A stretch of 22,165 nucleotides of DNA. Origin: a virus. The position numbers were made by a program, and so were the translations under genes. Position 1 is the first letter of the stretch. Each line of letters begins with the position of its first letter. The notes below the pieces were generated by a model. It ran no database searches. It was not told the origin of the DNA and saw only the letters and a list, made by a program, of their open reading frames with translations. Location: positions 1 to 22,165 of IMG/VR virus record IMGVR_UViG_3300030090_003015; one strand, given 5' to 3'. Positions 1 to 7,285 of this stretch are shown piece by piece.

Positions 1-1072
1 TGCTAGGCTTATTTTTTATCATAGAACCGTTATACATCGATAGATTACCATTATCATTATAATGTTCTAACATTTCAAAATAAGCCCTTAAATCATCAAT
101 TTTATCTTCAGTGTTTGCGTAACAAACATCGCCTAGGCTTGATTCTGTATCATCACCTCTATAAAGATCGCTAGGCTTAAGTTTTGGTATATTCATGCCA
201 CCACCATATCCTGTTACATATCTACCACGATAATGAGCGTTCATTACAGACCCGCAATCGTATTGATACATCATTTCTAAAGTAGAATAAGGGTCAAAAG
301 TTTGAAAATAACTATCTACATTTAAATTGTTTTGATCAGCAAATATTTTATATTTAGGATCTTGCATCTGCTGTTGCGCCATGATCTTTAAAAACTGTTC
401 AAAATCTAAATTACCATCTGCGTTCTTTGAATTGTTTATTAATAAACTTAAATCATCATTTATAGTTTGTTCTGTTGAAAGAGATTGTCCGCGGTTATTT
501 TTTGGTAATATAGATTCAAAAGTATTTAAAGTTACGTTGTCATGAAACTTAGCTATTTGATTAGGAGGCACGTTTGTTGTTAAATAGTCGTATTCATCTA
601 AAACTTCATAAACATACTTCATTTGCTCTTGCATGTAAGGCTCGTATGTACTAATTACATTTTGTATTTTTTCACTATTAAGTAATACCTCGTTATAGTA
701 GCCTTGTTGTTCTATTATAGTTTCTTTAGCTTCTTGTAAATTACCACTTACAGCAGCGTCTATAGCTTCTGTAGGAAGAGTGCTAGTTGAAATATCTTTT
801 TCTTCAATACCACCAGTTGTTGATATAGCTTCTTCAACGTCTGTTCCTTCAAATTTTTCAATGCTTACGTATTTTTTTGTAGCCGCATCCCATCTTTGCC
901 CTTGTATAGCACAGCTACCGTCCTCTACGGTCGCGTCTTTATTGTAATTAGAAGCAGAGCTAACCATACAGCCAGGTATATCTTGCTTAACAACTTGTTC
1001 TTGTTCAGCTCCCTTAACTATATCCTCTTGTAATTTTTCGTTTTCTACTTGTAGAAGCGGATTAAATTTCAT
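1..1072 (-). CDS. Unrecognised virion-type protein with GCM cysteine motif and EF-hand-like loop (3' end missing)
   Basis: The frame opens with ATG at 1070-1072, one base after the TAA of the upstream 807-aa gene, and stays open to the left edge: at least 357 residues with no stop, so the C-terminus is outside the window. Residues 34-54 hold the motif GCM-x3-A-x-NY-x3-A-x-V-x-DG-x-C, which is also present in the upstream neighbour. Residues 110-165 look helical and charged. Residues 215-227 (SKNADGNLDFEQF) resemble an EF-hand loop, with Asn3, Asp5, Gly6, Leu8 and Asp9 in place but Ser at position 1 and Gln at position 12. No signal peptide or membrane segment is visible. The one-base spacing implies translational coupling with the preceding gene. 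Position at the end of the structural block suggests an internal (ejected) or other virion protein. I do not recognise a family. Confidence 0.85.
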   Translation of the reverse strand, partial: MKFNPLLQVENEKLQEDIVKGAEQEQVVKQDIPGCMVSSASNYNKDATVEDGSCAIQGQRWDAATKKYVSIEKFEGTDVEEAISTTGGIEEKDISTSTLPTEAIDAAVSGNLQEAKETIIEQQGYYNEVLLNSEKIQNVISTYEPYMQEQMKYVYEVLDEYDYLTTNVPPNQIAKFHDNVTLNTFESILPKNNRGQSLSTEQTINDDLSLLINNSKNADGNLDFEQFLKIMAQQQMQDPKYKIFADQNNLNVDSYFQTFDPYSTLEMMYQYDCGSVMNAHYRGRYVTGYGGGMNIPKLKPSDLYRGDDTESSLGDVCYANTEDKIDDLRAYFEMLEHYNDNGNLSMYNGSMIKNKPS

Positions 1073-1073
1073 A

Positions 1074-3497
1074 TTATATTTTCTTATATTTGTTTATTAA
1101 CTTTCTACTTTCGCTTAAATAGCTCATTGGACTATTTTCTCCACTAGGCGGTGGTGGAGGTGGTGCTTGCGCCATTGCTTGCTCTTGCGGTGGAGGTGCT
1201 TGTTGTTCAGTTTTTTCAGCATAAACACCTTGTTTGTTTTCTTTTTCTTTATCTATGTTTGACATAGTTTCGTCCATTATTTTTTGAGCACCTTCACCTG
1301 GTTGTGCAGCTTGTTGAGGTACATTTTTATTGTAAGACTCAGTTAGTTTAGATACTAACCAACCATGTACTTCGTCTGTTAATAGATCAAGATCAAAAGT
1401 GTTGCTTTCAGGCATAAACTTTTCTACATCAGCGTTAGGATTACCTTCTAAATAATCTTGAAGCCAAGATTGACCATACAAAGGATCAAAGGCCCATGAC
1501 AAAATACTGTCTTCATTTTTTAATAACTGATCAGCGTTACCCTTTACTGTGTTTTCGTTTAGTGGCTTACCAGACTCAGCTAACTTTTGTAAACTTTCAG
1601 AAACCTCTATAAACTGAGCGTGACCAATACTGTCCTTAGCAAAAACATCAAAATCCAACTCTTCAACATATTTTACGTTTGGTAACCCAAAAGACTTAAT
1701 ACCTATTTTACCGTCTTCAGCAATACCTATAGTAGTGTTTTTATCACCCATAAAAGTAATATTACCAATAAATCTTTCGTCTTTTTTAGAGCCTTGAGAA
1801 ACTACAGATCCACCAGCGTTACCTTCGGTGGCGTCACCAGCGTTTCTATCTATCCAGTCTAGAAATTTACCAGAATAAGTTGTTACATCTTGTATTAAAG
1901 TATTTACAGACGTACTTATTTTTTGCATAACGTCATTATTCTTTTCATTTGTAGCTTTTACCATTTCAGCTTTTTTACTTTGCAACCACTTAGTTATTAT
2001 ACTAACCCACTCTTTGTTTTGAAAAGAGTTTATAGGTTTATCTGTAGTTGGGTCGTACTTAGTATGTTTTATAAAAGTATCAATTTTTTTATCCATTGTT
2101 GGACCATATGCTTTCATTTTTTCCCATACGGTACTAAATTGTGAATCTATGTTTAATTGCTCTTGTTGGCGTAGTGGACTTCCATAATTCATAGGTGCGC
2201 TAGGCATCCAGTTTTCTCTATATCTTTTTATACTTAAATTACGTCTTGGAAATGGAGATTTAAATTGTATAGGCGTTTTATATTGCGTAGGAGCATTAGA
2301 CTGAAGATCACCGTTAAAAAATCCTCTAGACTTCATTTTTAACAATTGTAAACCTTCATAACCAGGATATTTATCTAAAAAATCTCCGTAAATTTTTTGG
2401 CTTTTATCAGTCTCGTTATAGTCACTATACTTTTGCTGTATCTCAGCTAAAGAACTTTCAACTTCCTGTAGTTTTGTTGTATAATAACTTCTAAGTTTTT
2501 TCCATTGAGCAGCAGAAAGCTCACCTGTTACAGGTACGCCAGCATTTCTAAAAATTTGTCTCATTGCTCCATTAGAACCCTTAAAAACGTTTTTATTAAA
2601 CGATATTGTACGTAAGCCGTTAGCATCTTCTTTTATGTCAAAGCTATAATTCCATGATTTTCCTATAGCGTCTTTACCTTTACTGACATAACCAGATACC
2701 TGACCATCGTTATTAAACACGCTTTCGTTTTTAAATTTTCTAAACTCACCACCACCTAAAGCGTTTGATATACCAGAGTTTTTGCCACTTGTAATACCAG
2801 CTACGTTTGGATTAACATTGTTTTTAGGATAACTATTATTTATTTGGTTTCTTTGTTTTCTGTTATAACTTTGTCCTGCTCCTATGTTCTGGTTTGCATC
2901 GTTTGCGGTTACAGATTGTTGGTTTCCTAAATTATCTCCTGTATTTTTTTTATTATCGACTACTACATCATTATCATCATCTTTTTTTATATCAGGTTTA
3001 TTATCATATATACACGCACCATCAGGTTGAACCTCTGCGTATTCATCATAATTTGTAGCCTTTGGATCCATACAACCTTCTTTTCTAATATGGCCCTCTG
3101 TTTGTTTTTTATCTACATTTTTATCATCAACATCATCAACATTTTCTTTTTCTTTGTTTTTGTCTCCTTCTTTTTTAATTTTCCTGAATTTTTCTTGATG
3201 AGACATTATATCTGTCAATGTTTTTTTAGCATCACTTACTTTTGACCAGTCAGGAAAACCACCTAAATATTCTCCTTCACCAGCTTTAGCCTCTAATGAA
3301 GTAAGCCAAGGATTTGATTTACCTGTTGTTCCACCCGTAGCTATGTTGTAAGGTTGTTTGACTTTAAAAGGGCCTTTTGGTTTTTCGTGAACATAACCCA
3401 TTTTATTCATGCGTACATGATCTTCATGTGTGTTAGCCTCATAACCCTTACCTGTTTTAGGGTCATACATCATATGTTTTTCAAATTCTTTTGCCAT
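1074..3497 (-). CDS. Large low-complexity virion-associated protein, probably internal/ejected (807 aa)
   Basis: Full-length gene, ATG to TAA. It is the only gene here with a textbook Shine-Dalgarno sequence (AAGGAG, 7 nt before ATG), lying inside the end of the upstream gene. Visible regions: Lys/Glu/Asp-rich 100-140; cysteine motif GCM-x3-A-x-NY at 141-162; Asn/Asp/Gln-rich disordered 165-250; a more folded part 250-400; a cluster of short x-[ST/A]-P-hydrophobic motifs at 406-442 (YKTPI, FKSPF, SAPM, YGSPL); a predicted folded part about 450-720; a Pro/Gln-rich tail with six prolines in a row at 779-784 followed by a basic C-terminus. Downstream gene starts one base after the stop. Size, disorder and placement after the 206-aa gp14-like gene fit a large internal or ejected protein of a podovirus, but no enzymatic motif such as a lysozyme signature is seen. 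Function is inferred from context only. Confidence 0.85.
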   Translation of the reverse strand: MAKEFEKHMMYDPKTGKGYEANTHEDHVRMNKMGYVHEKPKGPFKVKQPYNIATGGTTGKSNPWLTSLEAKAGEGEYLGGFPDWSKVSDAKKTLTDIMSHQEKFRKIKKEGDKNKEKENVDDVDDKNVDKKQTEGHIRKEGCMDPKATNYDEYAEVQPDGACIYDNKPDIKKDDDNDVVVDNKKNTGDNLGNQQSVTANDANQNIGAGQSYNRKQRNQINNSYPKNNVNPNVAGITSGKNSGISNALGGGEFRKFKNESVFNNDGQVSGYVSKGKDAIGKSWNYSFDIKEDANGLRTISFNKNVFKGSNGAMRQIFRNAGVPVTGELSAAQWKKLRSYYTTKLQEVESSLAEIQQKYSDYNETDKSQKIYGDFLDKYPGYEGLQLLKMKSRGFFNGDLQSNAPTQYKTPIQFKSPFPRRNLSIKRYRENWMPSAPMNYGSPLRQQEQLNIDSQFSTVWEKMKAYGPTMDKKIDTFIKHTKYDPTTDKPINSFQNKEWVSIITKWLQSKKAEMVKATNEKNNDVMQKISTSVNTLIQDVTTYSGKFLDWIDRNAGDATEGNAGGSVVSQGSKKDERFIGNITFMGDKNTTIGIAEDGKIGIKSFGLPNVKYVEELDFDVFAKDSIGHAQFIEVSESLQKLAESGKPLNENTVKGNADQLLKNEDSILSWAFDPLYGQSWLQDYLEGNPNADVEKFMPESNTFDLDLLTDEVHGWLVSKLTESYNKNVPQQAAQPGEGAQKIMDETMSNIDKEKENKQGVYAEKTEQQAPPPQEQAMAQAPPPPPPSGENSPMSYLSESRKLINKYKKI

Positions 3498-3499
3498 AT

Positions 3500-4120
3500 T
3501 TAATCTCCTTTATTTGACTGTACTTGAGTTATTGCCCCACCTACGCCACCAGCTATTTCACTAGCACCAGACCACATTGCAGTGTTAGCTTGTATTAAAC
3601 CTTCTGTTGCAGCAGCTTTTTCAGCAGCAGCCATTCTTAATTGACCTGTAATATTTTCTTGCTGCTTGTTGTAAACAAATTGCTCTCCTTGAGCTCTTTG
3701 GTTTTGTAACTGAGCAGCTTGTTGAGCTTTAGCCATTTGATTAGCTCTTTCTTGCTGACCAATATTAGCAGCAGTTCTTTGTGCCGCTTGTTGACCTTGA
3801 TTCATTATTTGTTGAGCTAAACCAGCTATACCAGATCCACCTGCCGCTCCTTGTAAAGCCTGCATTGTGTTAGCTTGATTAACAGCCATTTGCTGTCTTT
3901 CATAATCAACTTGCTGTTGATTAATTGTTAAATCCTCCATAGTGTTCTGCATATCAGCATAAGGGTTAGAAAGCTCTAAACCTTGTAAAGCTTTTTTCTG
4001 CTGCGCCATCTCACGATTAGCACGCTCTTGCTCTCTTTTTCTAGCTTTACGCTCTTTATTTGCAGCTATCATTTTACTGGCACCACCTACAACAGCAATA
4101 CCAACCATTACCCAACTCAT
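3500..4120 (-). CDS. Internal virion protein, T7 gp14-like type (206 aa)
   Basis: Starts with ATG at 4118-4120, overlapping the TGA of the upstream cupin gene as ATGA, which indicates translational coupling. Residues 1-20 form a Met-Ser-Trp plus hydrophobic, glycine-containing segment (VMVGIAVVGGASKMIAA) followed by a strongly basic stretch (about 21-35). The rest is Ala/Gln-rich helical sequence, interrupted near 90-105 by a Gly/Ala/Ser hinge (GAAGGSGIAGLAQQ). This layout and length (206 vs about 196 aa in T7 gp14) match internal virion proteins that leave the capsid and form a channel in the outer membrane; the ALxGS/AxxGxxG hinge is common in that class. Resemblance is by architecture, not by recognisable residue identity over the full length. 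An alternative is a chaperone or linker protein of the virion core. Confidence 0.7.
   Translation of the reverse strand: MSWVMVGIAVVGGASKMIAANKERKARKREQERANREMAQQKKALQGLELSNPYADMQNTMEDLTINQQQVDYERQQMAVNQANTMQALQGAAGGSGIAGLAQQIMNQGQQAAQRTAANIGQQERANQMAKAQQAAQLQNQRAQGEQFVYNKQQENITGQLRMAAAEKAAATEGLIQANTAMWSGASEIAGGVGGAITQVQSNKGD
3505..3510 (-). promoter_or_regulatory. Canonical Shine-Dalgarno site
   Basis: On the minus strand AAGGAG ends 7 nt before the ATG at 3495-3497. It overlaps the last codons of the 206-aa gene, whose TAA is at 3500-3502. It supports the chosen start of the 807-aa gene. The other starts in the window have AT-rich leaders without such a motif at normal spacing. Confidence 0.75.
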
Positions 4121-4587
4121 ATTATATTGTTTTTATTATTAATATATTCTTCAAATTCTTCATAATCTTTTACTATTATTTCTTTTTCTAATTGCTCTAA
4201 ATCTTCTGTGTTAGTAGGGTTAGGATAAACATTAACCCAAACAGAATCTTCGTGTGCATATATAACTCTTTTTGAACCTGCAGCAGCCTTAACATAACAA
4301 GGTGCTATATAATCATCAGTGTTTGTTTCTGAAGCAACAGATAAGTGACCAGACAGTAAAAACCAAACATGCTCATTTTTATGTATTTTTCCTATAACTG
4401 CTGAGTCTTTTTTCATTGACATTTGTCTAACATAAACGCCATCAACAAACATGTGTTCTAGCGGAAATACTTTTGTGTCACCTTTTACAATATTTTCCCC
4501 ATCTACAAGAGGTATCAGTGCTTTTTCTGCTTCTAATATCTTACTTCTTGTTTGTAATTCTTGTTCTTTTTTTATTATATTTTTCAT
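4117..4587 (-). CDS. Cupin-fold (double-stranded beta-helix) phage protein (156 aa)
   Basis: Charged helical N-terminus (1-25), then a small beta domain. Residues 66-80 (GKIHKNEHVWFLLSG) and 104-119 (GSKRVIYAHEDSVWVN) match the two cupin motifs, giving candidate metal ligands His69, His73 and His112; the usual HxH spacing is H-x3-H here and the glutamate is not obvious. The acidic C-terminus (127-150) is probably helical. It lies between the tail beta proteins and the internal virion genes, overlaps the next gene by ATGA, and follows the 118-aa gene by 41 bp. Cupin-like proteins of this size occur in the structural blocks of podoviruses; whether this one binds metal, is structural or modifies a glycan cannot be told from sequence. 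Confidence 0.65.
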   Translation of the reverse strand: MKNIIKKEQELQTRSKILEAEKALIPLVDGENIVKGDTKVFPLEHMFVDGVYVRQMSMKKDSAVIGKIHKNEHVWFLLSGHLSVASETNTDDYIAPCYVKAAAGSKRVIYAHEDSVWVNVYPNPTNTEDLEQLEKEIIVKDYEEFEEYINNKNNII

Positions 4588-4628
4588 TAAATTTAACTTA
4601 TATGTACTATAGTTACACTTTTTGCCAA

Positions 4629-4985
4629 TTATTTACTACTTTCCCACATGTCAGCACTTATACCAAAAAGCTCTGCTTCTTCAGTAGAATTATTTCTAAA
4701 ACATACTTCTGCGTAATAACCTTTTAAACCACTATTGTTTGCTTTTTTATTTTTACTAAATAATATAAAATCTGTTGCTGATGGTAGAACGGTGTTAGCA
4801 TCGTGATCTACCACCATACTTAACCTATCAGTAGCTATAGAGTCACACGTGCCTAAAACAACAACATCTGATGTAGACGCTGTATTAAAGCCAGCGGTTA
4901 AAGCTGTAGGACAATATAATATTAAGTCTCCAGTCTGAACAGAAACTTGTATAGGTATCGTAAATGTTAATGAAGCTAATGGCAT
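4629..4985 (-). CDS. Small beta-rich phage structural protein, function unknown (118 aa)
   Basis: ATG at 4983-4985 sits 6 bp after the TAA of the 763-aa gene, and the leader (TTAACATAATAAAAT) is AT-rich with no Shine-Dalgarno. The protein alternates hydrophobic and Thr/Ser/Val-rich strands over 1-70 (predicted beta sheet). It ends with a segment 85-118 (KANNSGLKGYYAEVCFRNN and then ELFGISADMWESSK) that looks like two further strands. Three cysteines, no signal peptide. This style is typical of small decoration, fibre-base or head-fibre-like proteins; I cannot place it in a named family. The 41 bp between its stop and the cupin gene is the widest spacer in this half of the window. Confidence 0.8.
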   Translation of the reverse strand: MPLASLTFTIPIQVSVQTGDLILYCPTALTAGFNTASTSDVVVLGTCDSIATDRLSMVVDHDANTVLPSATDFILFSKNKKANNSGLKGYYAEVCFRNNSTEEAELFGISADMWESSK

Positions 4986-4991
4986 ATTTTA

Positions 4992-7283
4992 TTATGTTAA
5001 TGTTATTGTTATATTAGCAGACGAGCTAGCATTTATACCGTCGCTAACAGTATAAGAAACTGTATCTGAGCTACCAGTAGAAGGAGCATTATATATTATA
5101 GATTTACCATCACCACTTATTATAGCCGTGCCACTTCTACCACCACTAGGTATTGTTGCTACAGTTAAGGTACCAGTGTGAGTTGTGCAAGAATCTAAAG
5201 GTTCTATAATTATACTACTGCCCAGTGGACAAGTAAAAGCGTCATCACCAGTAAACGCCGCTGCTGTTGGCGCAGAATAAGCTGTTACAAAATCATCTAA
5301 AGAAAGCGTTGTTGTAACATCAGTGTTACCAACTTGATCTATATAACCGTCTACATTAAGATTTACAGTTGCTGTTCCAGCTCCAGTAACTTCTACTTTT
5401 GTTATGTAAATAGAACTACCAGCTTCTGAAAAACTTAAAGTAAGATTAGCTGGTAAAGTTTGGTTTGATGACATTACTAATAAACCAGCGTTACTTATAG
5501 AGGAAACAGTTGGATATCCAACTATATTATCACCTTGTATTAGGTCACCAACTTTTATATCAAACGTGCCTTCAGGCACAGATTTTAATTGAACAGTATT
5601 GCTATTGGTAATAGCAGAAGACATATCATAATAAACATAACAACCATTGTTTAATCTAGCGGTAACACTGTTTTGTTTAAAGTCTTGAAACGATGGTTGT
5701 CTAGATATTCCAACTGTTCTAGTAAATACTAATGTACCAGAAATAGTTTCTGTAGAAGTTTTACTTAAAACAATAGTAGCACTACCATCAACAGTTATTG
5801 TTGTATCAGTATCAACACCTGTTCCAGTAACAGCATCACCGGTTTGTAATTTTAAAGCTGCTGAAGTTGCTGTTAAAACAACGGAAGTACTAGCGTGTGT
5901 ATGTGACGAAACAGTCCCATTAACCGTATAAGCTAATCTTTGAGAATAAGTAAAATACCCATTGTTAACAGTTCTAGGTGTTATTCCATAATAATCATTA
6001 GTTGGAAAAGAATTTGTTACAACGTTTTGGAGTTTAGAAAGCGGTATTTTATTTAAAGGATTTAATATGGTTGTTGATGCTGGTACAGCTCCGTTGGTAG
6101 TGTGTGCCGCAACGTTTAACATGTAGTCAACCTCTCCAAGTTGAAATAAGTTTATTATATAAGGGTTTTGGCTAGAGCTACTTGTAGAAGATGTTGTTGT
6201 TCCAGTAGGTGTTAAAGTTACCTTGTAACTTTTATCATAGTTAGCTTCTTTAAAAAAGGCTTGTATAAAAACTTTGTGCTTATTTTTATTATCATATCTA
6301 GCTAGTAAACCAGGGTCTACTATAGTGCCTTGTAGTTTTGTTGCTTCTCTTGTAAAAATTTCATTTTCAAAATCATAAGAAAGATTATTGTTGTCCTCAA
6401 CTTTTAAATCATAGGTAGCACCAGGAACACCATAGACACATATATAGTAATCTTTGCTTTCAGCAGGTATAATATCATTATCTTTATGACCTTCAACAAC
6501 AACGTTATAAATACATGTTCTCATAACTGGATTTGCTAACACGCTTGGTACCGTAGCGTATATAGTATGTACTTTAAGCCTTTCAGCAGATAATAAAACT
6601 GTTCCAGTGTCATAAAATATATCGTAAGCAATTCTTCTTAATAACGTTAAATTACCAACTGAAGAAGTATCTTCTGTTCTTTCATCTAGTCTTTCAGATA
6701 TTATAAACCTATCAGCGTTATCACCAGATATTCTAAAAGAAGGCTCTGAAGGCATATAGTAATCAAGGGCCGAAGTAGAGGAAAAAGCAAAAGTACCTAG
6801 TTTAACAACAGAGTTTATAGGTAAACCATTTATATACGAGCAAGCTCTAGTACGAGTAGATCCAGCGGTATTATCACTAACACTATTACTACCAAGATCA
6901 GAATTAAAGGTAAAGTTAGTTGTAGCGTTAGAAACAACGTTGTTAATAATATTCCAACTAGCCGCTCTTTTTGGCAAGTGTGCCGTGCCGTCTATATCAA
7001 CTTCTATAGTAACAGCCGTTGATGGCATTGTAAAAGTTTGTACTAAATTAACTCTAGCTATAACCTGATTAGAAGGATCTAAAGCTGTTGTAGTGTCAGA
7101 AAAGTTAACGCTAGCAACTTCAACTGGTAAAGTAGAACCTATAGTAAAGTCAGAAGCTTGAACTGTATAACCTGGGTTAGCAGTTATTATAATATCGTAA
7201 GTACCAGGCATTGTGCCGGCTGCTACACTATCTCCTGAAAACTCTACTGTTGTTGGTTGTGATGTTGTATAATTGTTTGCCAT
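4992..7283 (-). CDS. Beta-rich fibre/adhesin-like virion protein with C-terminal Ig-like domain (763 aa)
   Basis: Ser/Thr/Val/Asn-rich throughout with almost no helical sequence. Residues 25-100 form one beta domain. Residues 480-521 and 578-620 are two diverged copies of a strand motif of the form GDxVxGxxV...T.I/V...I.LS...T...LxF, a pattern I associate with phage tail proteins. Residues 694-763 (GTLTVATIPSGG, then IYNAPS, VSYTVSDG, ANITITLT) have the hallmark of bacterial Ig-like/cadherin-like domains that are often found in adhesins. A Ser/Thr linker lies at 360-371. The gene starts 2 bp after the nozzle gene stop, so it is co-translated with the tail block. The most likely role is host-surface contact as a tail fibre or spike component; a head fibre is the alternative. 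No catalytic depolymerase signature is apparent. Confidence 0.75.
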   Translation of the reverse strand: MANNYTTSQPTTVEFSGDSVAAGTMPGTYDIIITANPGYTVQASDFTIGSTLPVEVASVNFSDTTTALDPSNQVIARVNLVQTFTMPSTAVTIEVDIDGTAHLPKRAASWNIINNVVSNATTNFTFNSDLGSNSVSDNTAGSTRTRACSYINGLPINSVVKLGTFAFSSTSALDYYMPSEPSFRISGDNADRFIISERLDERTEDTSSVGNLTLLRRIAYDIFYDTGTVLLSAERLKVHTIYATVPSVLANPVMRTCIYNVVVEGHKDNDIIPAESKDYYICVYGVPGATYDLKVEDNNNLSYDFENEIFTREATKLQGTIVDPGLLARYDNKNKHKVFIQAFFKEANYDKSYKVTLTPTGTTTSSTSSSSQNPYIINLFQLGEVDYMLNVAAHTTNGAVPASTTILNPLNKIPLSKLQNVVTNSFPTNDYYGITPRTVNNGYFTYSQRLAYTVNGTVSSHTHASTSVVLTATSAALKLQTGDAVTGTGVDTDTTITVDGSATIVLSKTSTETISGTLVFTRTVGISRQPSFQDFKQNSVTARLNNGCYVYYDMSSAITNSNTVQLKSVPEGTFDIKVGDLIQGDNIVGYPTVSSISNAGLLVMSSNQTLPANLTLSFSEAGSSIYITKVEVTGAGTATVNLNVDGYIDQVGNTDVTTTLSLDDFVTAYSAPTAAAFTGDDAFTCPLGSSIIIEPLDSCTTHTGTLTVATIPSGGRSGTAIISGDGKSIIYNAPSTGSSDTVSYTVSDGINASSSANITITLT

Positions 7284-7285
7284 AA

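Noticed and set aside
3-178. CTAGGCTT repeated three times (3-10, 133-140, 171-178)
   Set aside because: Copies lie in coding sequence, only 8 bp long, in differing reading frames and irregularly spaced; no operator or array pattern.
3500-4120. N-terminal hydrophobic segment of the 206-aa protein as a signal peptide or holin
   Set aside because: The basic stretch follows rather than precedes the hydrophobic part, there is no cleavage site, and the rest is a soluble Ala/Gln helix; an internal virion protein explains it better.
4588-4628. Possible promoter (TTGGCA with AT-rich sequence downstream) before the cupin gene
   Set aside because: No convincing -10 hexamer at 16-18 bp spacing, and the sequence is short and AT-rich, so matches are expected by chance.
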